From positions 62,001-126,000 of the forward strand of contig JBBQKU010000002.1 in assembly GCA_038327195.1 (NCBI GenBank): a stretch of DNA of 64,000 bases. The letters run 5' to 3'. This document shows, in pieces, positions 1 to 6,576 of this stretch. The stretch's first letter is position 1; each line of letters starts with the position of its first letter. The position numbers were made by a program, and so were the translations under genes. Source of the DNA: UBA4416 sp038327195. GTDB taxonomy: Bacteria; Bacteroidota; Bacteroidia; B-17B0; Aurantibacillaceae. Under the pieces are notes generated by a model. The model was not told where the DNA came from and did no database searches. It worked only from the letters and a program-made list of their open reading frames with translations.

Positions 1-522
1 TATGTTACTGGTGTTTATGAGCAAACTCAAGAATCCTTCCTATTCTTAGCAGCCGTAAATGTTTTGGCAAAAAACTTAGGTGTTAGTAATGTTTTTGACG
101 AAGCAATGGTGGATAGAATGGAAGCTAATAAGGAAAACAGAGATTCTACAATGTCAATAATTACTCAATCATTTAAAAAAATTGATAATTTTTTGGTTTC
201 AAATGGTCGTCCTGGTACTTCATCATTGGTAGTAGCTGGAAGTTGGATTGAAAGTATTTATTTATCGTGTCATACAGCTAAAGATACTAAGAGTGAAGCA
301 ATTGTAAAAGAAATATTTTCGCAAAAAGAATCATTAAAATATTTGATTGATTTATTACGAAATTCTAAAATATCTGATGATGCTAAATACATTGTTACAG
401 ATTTAATTAACCTTAAAGCAATTTTCGATTCAAAAACAGATTCAGTTTATAATATAGAATCGATTGGAAATATTGAAAAGAAAATTAGTGAATTAAGAAC
501 TAAAGTTGTTGCTTTTAAATAG
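1..522 (+). CDS. Partial hypothetical protein (5' end outside window)
   Basis: The reading frame is open from base 1, so this is the C-terminal 173 residues of a gene that begins upstream of the window. An internal TTG at 64 could be mistaken for a start, but the upstream codons read as ordinary protein. The visible part is soluble, rich in Lys, Ser and Ile and mostly predicted helical, with no motif I recognise. It ends 2 bases before the start of the carbonic anhydrase gene, so the two are probably co-transcribed. No function is assigned. Confidence 0.75.
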   Translation, partial: YVTGVYEQTQESFLFLAAVNVLAKNLGVSNVFDEAMVDRMEANKENRDSTMSIITQSFKKIDNFLVSNGRPGTSSLVVAGSWIESIYLSCHTAKDTKSEAIVKEIFSQKESLKYLIDLLRNSKISDDAKYIVTDLINLKAIFDSKTDSVYNIESIGNIEKKISELRTKVVAFK

Positions 523-524
523 AA

Positions 525-1037
525 ATGGCTTTTATTTTACCCGTAAATAATATTGAACCAAGTTTTGGAAAAAATTGCTTTATTGCTCCAAACGCAACCA
601 TTGTAGGCGATGTAATTTGTGGTGACGATTGTAGTTTTTGGTTTAACGCGGTTGTAAGGGGAGATGTGAATTCTATTAGACTTGGTAATAAAGTAAATAT
701 CCAAGATGGCGCAGTTATTCATTGTACTTATCAAAAAACAAAAACAGATTTAGGAAATAACGTTTCCATTGGACATAATGCAATCGTACATGGATCTAAA
801 GTTCATGACAATGTTTTAATTGGAATGGGAGCAATTATAATGGATAATTGTGAAATCGGAAGTAATTCAATTATTGCCGCTGGAGCAGTTTTAACTGAAG
901 GTACAATTGTGCCAAGTGGTTGCATATACGCAGGCGTTCCTGCTAAAAAAGTAAAAGATATTTCAGAAGAATTAATACATGGAGAAATTGATCGAATTGC
1001 GAATAATTATTTAATGTATAGTACTTGGTTTAAATAA
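525..1037 (+). CDS. Gamma-class carbonic anhydrase family protein (YrdA/PaaY-like)
   Basis: A 170-residue left-handed beta-helix protein built of hexapeptide repeats (for example VGDVIC, IGMGAI, IAAGAV). The three zinc-ligand histidines of gamma carbonic anhydrases are in place: H66 in the VIHCTY strand, and H84 and H89 in IGHNAIVHG, with the family's 5-residue spacing. Members bind Zn/Fe/Co as trimers; some hydrate CO2, while in many bacterial YrdA-type proteins the substrate is unproven. The start ATG lies 2 bases after the preceding stop. The gene converges on the HAD gene with a 5-base gap. Confidence 0.92.
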   Translation: MAFILPVNNIEPSFGKNCFIAPNATIVGDVICGDDCSFWFNAVVRGDVNSIRLGNKVNIQDGAVIHCTYQKTKTDLGNNVSIGHNAIVHGSKVHDNVLIGMGAIIMDNCEIGSNSIIAAGAVLTEGTIVPSGCIYAGVPAKKVKDISEELIHGEIDRIANNYLMYSTWFK

Positions 1038-1042
1038 TATTT

Positions 1043-1672
1043 TTAGAGAAGCCCATTTTCTATTAGTAAACTCTCAAACTCTTTATTCTTTTCTAACAAC
1101 AAGGCCTTAATGCCTAATTTAAGAGCACCATTAACATGATGTTGCGTATCATCAATAAATAAAGTTTCTGATGATTTAAGGTTGTTTTCTTTAAGTACAT
1201 ATTCAAAAATTTCCAAATCAGGCTTGCGCATTTCCATTCGGCAAGAATAATATACTTTTTCGAAAAAGGGTTCTAAATTTTTGTAACCATGTGTTTTAAA
1301 TAATTGATTTTCAAATTCCGAAACATGAGTTTCATTTGTATTACTTAATAAAAATAATCTATAACGACGGTTTAATTTCTCTAGTAATTTAAGTCTATGC
1401 ATAGGAAAGTCAAGCAGCATAGCATTCCAAGCCAAAATTAAATCTTCTTTTTTAACGTTTGAGTTAATTAGAATTTGTAATTCATAAAAAAAATCATTTT
1501 CTGAAATTAACCCTTTATCAAATAAGTCAAAAATAGGACTTTGCTGAAGTTGCGTGTAAATGGCTTCAAAAGGAGTAGTAGCTATCTTATTAAATTGACT
1601 AATGGTTTTATTAACATCTAAATTAATAATGACACCTCCTAAATCGAATATTATATTTTTTATTTGACCCAT
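1043..1672 (-). CDS. HAD-IA family hydrolase (YihX-like phosphatase)
   Basis: A 209-residue haloacid dehalogenase-like phosphatase. Motif I is IIFDLGGVIINLD with nucleophile D10; motif II is LLSNTNETH; the conserved Lys is in MRKPDLEIF; motif III/IV is LFIDDTQHH. The helical C1-type cap lies between motifs I and II. The DLGGV form of motif I is usual for the YihX / alpha-D-glucose-1-phosphate phosphatase branch, but the substrate cannot be read from sequence. It is divergent from the tRNA at 1738; its promoter must lie in the same 65-base gap. Confidence 0.9.
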   Translation of the reverse strand: MGQIKNIIFDLGGVIINLDVNKTISQFNKIATTPFEAIYTQLQQSPIFDLFDKGLISENDFFYELQILINSNVKKEDLILAWNAMLLDFPMHRLKLLEKLNRRYRLFLLSNTNETHVSEFENQLFKTHGYKNLEPFFEKVYYSCRMEMRKPDLEIFEYVLKENNLKSSETLFIDDTQHHVNGALKLGIKALLLEKNKEFESLLIENGLL

Positions 1673-1676
1673 AAAT

Positions 1677-1707
1677 TTTGAAAATAGAATACAAATATAT
1701 ACTTTCG
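1677..1707 (+). promoter_or_regulatory. Bacteroidota-type promoter for the tRNA(CAT) gene
   Basis: TTTG at 1677-1680, 19 bases, then TACTTTCG at 1700-1707. This matches the -33 TTTG / -7 TAnnTTTG consensus of Bacteroidota housekeeping sigma factors with one mismatch. It ends 30 bases before the tRNA. Confidence 0.55.
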
Positions 1708-1737
1708 CATCCTTATATCTGAACTAGATTTCAGATT

Positions 1738-1811
1738 GGGCCTATAGCTCATTCGGTTAGAGCAACTGACTCATAATCAGTAGGTGCCTGGTTCGATTCC
1801 AGGTGGGCCCA
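1738..1811 (+). tRNA. tRNA with CAT anticodon, probably tRNA-Ile2 (lysidine type)
   Basis: A full cloverleaf of 74 nt. The acceptor stem GGGCCTA pairs with TGGGCCC, the discriminator base is A, and the anticodon stem ACTGA/TCAGT encloses loop CTCATAA. The T arm is CCTGG-TTCGATT-CCAGG. CCA is not encoded. The G1-C72 pair excludes the initiator. The GGGCC acceptor and the GACTCATAATC anticodon arm resemble tRNA-Ile2, whose C34 is converted to lysidine by TilS (encoded at 47145-48479), but elongator tRNA-Met cannot be fully excluded. Confidence 0.85.
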
Positions 1812-1812
1812 C

Positions 1813-1842
1813 AAAAGCCTTACAGAAATGTAAGGCTTTTTT
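1813..1842 (+). terminator. Rho-independent terminator after tRNA(CAT)
   Basis: An 11-bp stem, AAAAGCCTTAC / GTAAGGCTTTT, with loop AGAAAT and a following T run. It starts 2 bases after the tRNA. Confidence 0.9.
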
Positions 1843-2152
1843 CATTTTCATTTTTTTTAATGTAAAATCAAAAACGCCTTCGTTAATAATAGTAAAACAA
1901 GTAGAAATATTGAAATGAGGATTGTAAATTTAAAACAAAGCCTAGAATCTATAATCCTTTTTACTCAATAAATAATAAATTTAAAACAACAACAGCATTA
2001 CTTATAAAGTTGTAAAAAGATTATAAATACAAAATGTTGTTCCCTATTTTTTGAGCTAAGTTTAAATTTGTCATTTTATTTTAAAATAATTTAAACTTTT
2101 AAAACAAATCATTGTTTAACTATATATAAATAATCTTAAACAAAATAAAATC
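1843..2152. other. 310-base AT-rich intergenic stretch
   Basis: A non-coding stretch between the tRNA terminator and the fasciclin gene. It is very AT-rich with several TTTAAA/TAAATTTG-like pieces that could supply a promoter, but no pair with correct spacing stands out. No ORF, RNA fold or repeat was recognised. Confidence 0.5.
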
Positions 2153-2656
2153 ATGAAAAAAGTAATTGTATTATTATTGAGTCTTGTAACATCTGTAGGA
2201 TTCAGTCAATCAAAAGACGTTGTTGATATAGCAATAGGGTCAAAAGATCACACAACGCTTGTAGCAGCTGTAAAAGCAGCCGATTTAGTTACCACTTTAA
2301 AAGGTAAGGGACCATTTACAGTATTTGCTCCTACCAATGCAGCTTTCGAGAAATTACCTGAAGGAACTGTTGCTAATTTATTAAAACCTGAAAACAAAGC
2401 GCAGTTATCAAAAATTTTAACTTACCATGTTGTAAGTGGAAATTTAGATGCTGCCGCTGTTATCGCTGCAATCAAAAAAGGTAAGGGAAAAGCTGTTTTA
2501 ACAACTGTTAGTGGTGGAAAATTGACTGGTTCGTTAGAAGGTGATAAAGTTAAATTGACTGATGAATCTGGACATTCAGCTTATGTTGTTGCTGCTGATT
2601 TAAAAGGTAGTAATGGTGTTGTACATGTAATAGATGGAGTTGTTCTTCCAAAATAA
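2153..2656 (+). CDS. Secreted fasciclin-domain protein
   Basis: 167 residues with an N-terminal signal peptide (MKKVIVLLLSLVTSVGFSQ, cleavage near residue 19), followed by one fasciclin (FAS1) domain. Landmarks are the H1 motif GPFTVFAPTNAAFEKLP, the central YHVV segment and the H2 motif NGVVHVIDGVVLPK at the C-terminus. FAS1 domains mediate adhesion or ligand binding outside the cytoplasm; the partner here is unknown. The gene stands alone, with about 310 bases of AT-rich DNA upstream and a strong terminator downstream. Confidence 0.93.
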   Translation: MKKVIVLLLSLVTSVGFSQSKDVVDIAIGSKDHTTLVAAVKAADLVTTLKGKGPFTVFAPTNAAFEKLPEGTVANLLKPENKAQLSKILTYHVVSGNLDAAAVIAAIKKGKGKAVLTTVSGGKLTGSLEGDKVKLTDESGHSAYVVAADLKGSNGVVHVIDGVVLPK

Positions 2657-2684
2657 ATAATAGATTTATTATTAAAAGTTATTT

Positions 2685-2721
2685 AAAGCTCCTTGAAGAA
2701 ATTCAAGGAGCTTTTTTTATT
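2685..2721 (+). terminator. Terminator after the fasciclin gene
   Basis: The stem AAAGCTCCTTGAA / TTCAAGGAGCTTT with a very short loop is followed by a T-rich tail. It separates the fasciclin gene from the ars promoter. Confidence 0.9.
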
Positions 2722-2730
2722 TTCAATTTT

Positions 2731-2762
2731 TTTGATTCTTCATGATATTAATCGTAATTTTA
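2731..2762 (+). promoter_or_regulatory. ars promoter
   Basis: TTTG at 2731-2734, 20 bases, then TAATTTTA at 2755-2762, close to the Bacteroidota -33/-7 consensus. The -7 element lies at the centre of the ArsR palindrome, and the predicted transcription start (about 2767-2770) is only a few bases ahead of the arsR ATG at 2774, so the mRNA may be nearly leaderless. Confidence 0.5.
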
Positions 2763-2776
2763 CGATTAATATCATG
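2741..2776. promoter_or_regulatory. Putative ArsR operator: perfect 17-bp inverted repeat over the start codon
   Basis: Left arm CATGATATTAATCGTAA at 2741-2757, spacer TT, right arm TTACGATTAATATCATG at 2760-2776; the arms are exact reverse complements. The last three bases are the arsR ATG. The core AATCGTAA-TT-TTACGATT has the form of an ArsR/SmtB operator. The symmetry overlaps the -7 element, the predicted start site and the initiator codon, which predicts tight autoregulation. Confidence 0.75.
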
Positions 2777-3103
2777 AAAGCAATTAAATCAAAAACATTT
2801 ACAACTAACGATACACAAATTGCAAAATATGCTAAAGCGCTAGCTCATCCAGCTCGCGTGGCAATTTTACAATTATTAATTAAAAAACAAGCCTGTATTT
2901 GTGGTGATATAGTTGACGAATTACCACTTTCACAAAGCACCGTTTCGCAACATCTAAAGGAATTAAAAGAAGCGGGTTTAATTAAAGGAGATATTAATGG
3001 CGTAAAAGTGTGTTATTGTATTGATGAAAAAGAATGGGAAATTGCAAAAAAAAATGTGAACACTTTATTTGATTCTTTTGAAAATCAAGTAAAATGTTGT
3101 TAA
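2774..3103 (+). CDS. arsR: ArsR/SmtB-family metalloregulator
   Basis: 109 residues from the ATG at 2774; an upstream in-frame TTG at 2693 lies inside the previous gene's terminator and was rejected. Winged helix-turn-helix with ALAHPARVAILQLL, recognition segment LPLSQSTVSQHLKELKEAGL and a beta wing around residues 70-84. Candidate metalloid-binding cysteines are C41 and C43 (ACICGDIV, comparable to the ELCVC motif of ArsR), C80, C82 and a C-terminal C108-C109 pair. The family represses its own operon until As(III)/Sb(III) binds. It lies first in a four-gene ars cluster, under the palindrome at 2741-2776. Confidence 0.92.
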   Translation: MKAIKSKTFTTNDTQIAKYAKALAHPARVAILQLLIKKQACICGDIVDELPLSQSTVSQHLKELKEAGLIKGDINGVKVCYCIDEKEWEIAKKNVNTLFDSFENQVKCC

Positions 3104-3127
3104 AATAAATTACTAAAAATTAAAACT

Positions 3128-3601
3128 ATGAAACTATCAGAAATTAAAAAACAATTAGCAACATTAGAGTCTGTTACTTTTTTATTTCAAAACGGAACAA
3201 TTGTTCCACAACATTTTCATGTAACTGAGGTTGGACAAATCACTAAACACTTTATAGATTGTGGTGGAACAATTCGGAATGAAAAAGTTGTCAATTTTCA
3301 ATTGTGGGAAGCCAATGATTTTGATCATCGCTTAGCACCACAAAAATTACTAAATATTATTGCTCTTTCCGAAAAAGTTTTAGGAATAGAAGATTCCGAA
3401 ATTGAAGTCGAATATCAAAACGAAACAATTAGTAAATATGATTTAGATTTTAATGGAAAAGAATTTGTTTTAGTAGCTAAGCATACCAATTGTTTAGCGC
3501 AAGATAAATGTGGAATTCCTGCTGATAAATTGAAAGTAAACTTAGCAGATTTGCAAAATACAAATCAAAGTTGTTGCACTCCTGGCGGAAAATGCTGTTA
3601 A
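3128..3601 (+). CDS. DUF6428 family protein, ars-associated, Cys-rich tail
   Basis: 157 residues; resembles the DUF6428 family that recurs in Bacteroidota arsenic operons. It has no signal peptide or membrane segment. The body contains an NGTIVPQHFHVTEVG strand region and HRLAPQKLL; cysteines cluster late: C..C in NCLAQDKCG and two vicinal pairs in SCCTPGGKCC at the extreme C-terminus. Vicinal Cys pairs are typical of soft-metalloid binders, so a role in arsenite handling is an inference; I know of no established activity. It lies 24 bases after arsR and 16 before the phosphatase gene. Confidence 0.75.
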   Translation: MKLSEIKKQLATLESVTFLFQNGTIVPQHFHVTEVGQITKHFIDCGGTIRNEKVVNFQLWEANDFDHRLAPQKLLNIIALSEKVLGIEDSEIEVEYQNETISKYDLDFNGKEFVLVAKHTNCLAQDKCGIPADKLKVNLADLQNTNQSCCTPGGKCC

Positions 3602-3617
3602 ATTTATATTAGTAGTT

Positions 3618-4229
3618 ATGTATACACATGTAAAAAAATATTGTGATGATTTAGTATTGGAGTTCAATTCTATTTCTAATGAACGGAAAGTACTTTTGAA
3701 ACAGATTTCTAGTTATATTAATTCTAAAATTAATAAAGGTGAACCTATCAACTTGGTTTATGTTTGTACCCATAATTCGCGTCGCAGTCATTTTGGACAA
3801 ATATGGGCTCATGTTGCTTCAAAATATTATCAAGTAAATAATGTAAATACTTTTTCGGGTGGAACAGAAGCAACTGCATTTAATGTGAACGCTATAAACG
3901 CAATAAAAAGAGTGGGCTTTGAAGTGAAAAAAATGGATAATAACGTTAATTCTATTTATCAGATTTATTTTGATGAGTTTGAAAACCCAATTATTTGTTT
4001 TTCTAAGGTATATAATGATTCTCAAAATCCTAAAAGTGAATTTGCTGCTATCATGACCTGCAGTGATGCTGAAGAAAACTGTCCATTTATTCCTGGTGTT
4101 GAATTAAGAATTGGAACTACTTATGATGATCCAAAAGCATTTGATGGTACTCCGCAACAAGATAAGAAATATGATGAACGCTGTAAACAAATTGCATTAG
4201 AAACTTTTTATGTTTTTAGCAATATTTAA
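3618..4229 (+). CDS. Arsenate reductase-like low-molecular-weight phosphatase (ArsC type)
   Basis: 203 residues in the low-molecular-weight tyrosine phosphatase / thioredoxin-coupled ArsC fold. The P-loop is VCTHNSRRSHFG with C50 as nucleophile and R56 completing CX5R. An Asp-Pro pair (DDPKAFDGTP, near 171) matches the general acid. Further cysteines at 127, 148 and 155 (MTCSDAEENC) could form the disulfide relay used by ArsC. It is longer than typical ArsC (about 130 residues), mostly through N-terminal and central additions. Predicted to reduce arsenate to arsenite in the cytosol. Third gene of the ars cluster. Confidence 0.8.
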   Translation: MYTHVKKYCDDLVLEFNSISNERKVLLKQISSYINSKINKGEPINLVYVCTHNSRRSHFGQIWAHVASKYYQVNNVNTFSGGTEATAFNVNAINAIKRVGFEVKKMDNNVNSIYQIYFDEFENPIICFSKVYNDSQNPKSEFAAIMTCSDAEENCPFIPGVELRIGTTYDDPKAFDGTPQQDKKYDERCKQIALETFYVFSNI

Positions 4230-4239
4230 AAAAATCAGG

Positions 4240-4887
4240 ATGAAAAAATATGTATCAGAAATAATAGGAACTTTTATATTAGTGTTTTGTGGAACAGGCG
4301 CAATCATAATTAATAACATATCTGGAGGAGCAATCACGCATGTAGGTATTGCTATAACATTTGGTTTGGTTGTAATGGCTATGATTTATACAATTGGTAG
4401 TATTTCAGGAGCGCATTTGAATCCTGCAGTCACAATTGCATTTTGGTTTGCAAAAGAATTTCCCTCTAAAGAAGTATTTCCTTATTTATTGAGTCAATCA
4501 ATTGGTGGTTTTTTGGCTAGCTTTACTTTGTTTTTTTTATTTCCAAATAGTTCTACTTACGGCGAAACTCTGCCTTTAGGCTCTTCTATACAGTCTTTTA
4601 TTTTAGAATTAATACTCACTTTTATTTTAATGTTTGTGATTCTTCATGTTGCAAAAGGCAGCAAAGAGCAAGGTATTGTAGCTGGCGTAGTTATTGGAAG
4701 TGTAGTTTTATTAGAAGCAATGTTCGCAGGCCCTATTTGTGGAGCATCAATGAATCCAATTCGGTCATTAGCTCCAGCAGTTGTTTCTGGACACTTACAA
4801 CATGTTTGGGTTTATTTATTAGCCCCTACATTCGGCTCAATAATCGCAGTTTTTTTCTGGAAATTTTTAAAAACGACACAACATTAA
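4240..4887 (+). CDS. Aquaporin / MIP family channel (ars-linked, AqpS-like)
   Basis: 215 residues from the ATG at 4240, which gives the standard MIP N-terminus (MKKYVSEIIGTFILVFCGTG); an in-frame ATG at 4210 overlaps the phosphatase gene and was not preferred. Six hydrophobic segments plus two half-helices. The first pore motif is SGAHLNPAVT (NPA at 61-63); the second is GASMNPIRS, with NPI at 172-174 instead of NPA, followed by the conserved Arg. In the ars locus it probably lets arsenite leave down its gradient, as AqpS does in Sinorhizobium meliloti; no ArsB or Acr3 pump is present. It converges on the glucosaminidase gene. Confidence 0.88.
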   Translation: MKKYVSEIIGTFILVFCGTGAIIINNISGGAITHVGIAITFGLVVMAMIYTIGSISGAHLNPAVTIAFWFAKEFPSKEVFPYLLSQSIGGFLASFTLFFLFPNSSTYGETLPLGSSIQSFILELILTFILMFVILHVAKGSKEQGIVAGVVIGSVVLLEAMFAGPICGASMNPIRSLAPAVVSGHLQHVWVYLLAPTFGSIIAVFFWKFLKTTQH

Positions 4888-4891
4888 ATTT

Positions 4892-5803
4892 TTAAGTTTT
4901 CTTTTGTCTTAAAAAAAGAACATCTCCAACTTTTAATTTATCTTCTGGTTTCAATCTATTTTTTTTACAAAGCATGGATAAGCGAATTCCGTGTAATTGT
5001 GAAATAGATTTTAAGGTTTCATTTTTTTCAACTACATGGTAAGGTTCAAGGGCTTTTCTTCGTTTTTTTTGAATGTATATTTTTTGACCGTATACTAATT
5101 TATCTGTTTTACTTAAATCATTATAGCTTAATATATCATTTAATTCTAATTTAAAATCTTGAGCAATTTTATAAAAAGAATCATTCTCTTTAGTGATTAT
5201 AAATTGAATGTGATTAAATCGGTATATTTGTCTAATTGCCATTTTCGGCTCAATAACATCATGTGACGGAAAATCTTGTTTAGGTATTTCACCAGAATTA
5301 TTTAAATTTTGTAAATTATATTTTTCAATCAAGTTAATTAATCTTTCAGGATATTTTGGATCAGTTGCGTACCCAGCTTCTTTTAATCCATAGCACCAAC
5401 CTTTATAATCTATTATTTTTAATTCAAATAAGGATGAGTAACGTGATCTTGAAAATAAAAACATACTATGATCGCTATAAGAGTCTAGAGCGTTTTCATA
5501 TTTTCTAAAACATTCGTTCTTTGAATCATCATCCATAATGTATGTTTCACCAGCCCATTCATTATGGCATTTAATTCCAAAATGATTATTTGCATTTCTG
5601 CATAAGGTGCCGTTTCCATTTCCTGATTCGAGCATTCCTTGTGCTAATGTAATACAAGCAGGTACTTTATGTAAGTACATTTCTTTAATCGCATCATCTT
5701 TATATTTTTCGATATATTCTTCTGGCGTTAATTTTTTTTGACCAAATATATTAAACGAAAACAGGATGAGTATAAAAATATATTTCATTGTAGTTATAGA
5801 CAT
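4892..5803 (-). CDS. Glucosaminidase-domain protein with two LysM domains
   Basis: 303 residues: a signal peptide (hydrophobic IFILILFSFNIFG), an N-acetylglucosaminidase domain of the FlgJ/LytG type at about 25-170, with the probable catalytic Glu in AQGMLESGNG and the conserved ECFRKYENALDSYSDH block, then two LysM-like peptidoglycan-binding domains at about 200-250 and 255-300. Expected to cut or remodel peptidoglycan in the periplasm. The start at 5803 overlaps the stop of the upstream AlkD-like gene by one base (TAATG), so translation is probably coupled. An internal Met at residue 6 is an alternative start. Confidence 0.88.
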   Translation of the reverse strand: MSITTMKYIFILILFSFNIFGQKKLTPEEYIEKYKDDAIKEMYLHKVPACITLAQGMLESGNGNGTLCRNANNHFGIKCHNEWAGETYIMDDDSKNECFRKYENALDSYSDHSMFLFSRSRYSSLFELKIIDYKGWCYGLKEAGYATDPKYPERLINLIEKYNLQNLNNSGEIPKQDFPSHDVIEPKMAIRQIYRFNHIQFIITKENDSFYKIAQDFKLELNDILSYNDLSKTDKLVYGQKIYIQKKRRKALEPYHVVEKNETLKSISQLHGIRLSMLCKKNRLKPEDKLKVGDVLFLRQKKT

Positions 5804-6558
5804 TATACTTTTTTTCGTAATTTTTTTAATTCTGCTTTTTCTTTAAGAGTCATTTTTTCAATAGATGTTGTAAAAGCTATTGGAGTTATGTTTGTAATGT
5901 TTTTTTTAATAAAGCTGTATGTTTGATCAGAATAAACATTATAACACTCTCTTAAGGCCCAACCAACTGATTTTTGAACATAATATTCTTTATCTTTTAT
6001 TAAATTAAATATTAATTGTTGTGCAATTTCAAAATCAATATAATTTGTTTTTGTTCGCGAATAATAAAACAAAGATACTAAGGATTGTCTTCTTTCCCAC
6101 ATGAATTTTGATTTGTTCCATTTTTGAATATGTTTAAACATTTCATCTTTTGTATCTTCATGTTCCAATAGTCGGGATAAAAACTTCGATAAATTATCAG
6201 AATGTGCCCAATTATCAACTGTTTTTACCCATTTTGGCAATATTTTTATTTGTTCTAATGCAGAAATATGTTTGTGATTTATATCTAAATAAATAAACGA
6301 TAAATTTTTCACTTCAAAATAAATACTTTCGGTATAAAGTTTATCAAATATTTTAAAGGTTTTTAATTTAGAGTCTTCAAAAAAATTAAAGCCTTGTTTA
6401 AGTCTTTCTGATTGTTCTTTAGATGTTAAACCATAAACAGACAATTGTGTGTTTATGTATCGTTTTAATTTTTCTGCTTTTTGAATATCAACTTTTTTTG
6501 ATAGAAAATATAAACTTTCTTCAGCTTCTTTGGTATATTTGTTTAAGGCGGTATTCAT
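5803..6558 (-). CDS. AlkD-like DNA alkylation repair protein
   Basis: 251 residues, all-helical, in the AlkD/AlkC-type HEAT-like repeat family. Diagnostic pieces are WVKTVDNWAHSD, where AlkD has its DNA-contacting Trp and catalytic Asp, and KWNKSKFMWERRQSLVSL followed by VQKSVGWALRE. Characterised members excise N3- or N7-alkylpurines without base flipping. It is divergent from the prolyl oligopeptidase with only 18 bases between start codons, and translationally coupled to the downstream glucosaminidase gene, an unusual pairing. Confidence 0.82.
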   Translation of the reverse strand: MNTALNKYTKEAEESLYFLSKKVDIQKAEKLKRYINTQLSVYGLTSKEQSERLKQGFNFFEDSKLKTFKIFDKLYTESIYFEVKNLSFIYLDINHKHISALEQIKILPKWVKTVDNWAHSDNLSKFLSRLLEHEDTKDEMFKHIQKWNKSKFMWERRQSLVSLFYYSRTKTNYIDFEIAQQLIFNLIKDKEYYVQKSVGWALRECYNVYSDQTYSFIKKNITNITPIAFTTSIEKMTLKEKAELKKLRKKV

Positions 6559-6576
6559 TAAACTAAAATTACAAAA

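Noticed and set aside
2693..2773. N-terminal extension of arsR from a TTG at 2693
   Set aside because: The start lies inside the fasciclin terminator hairpin and the extension crosses the promoter and operator; the ATG at 2774 gives the normal ArsR length.
4210..4239. Aquaporin start at 4210, overlapping the phosphatase gene
   Set aside because: The ATG at 4240 gives the standard MIP N-terminus; the extra 10 residues are basic and not family-like, though the earlier start cannot be fully excluded.
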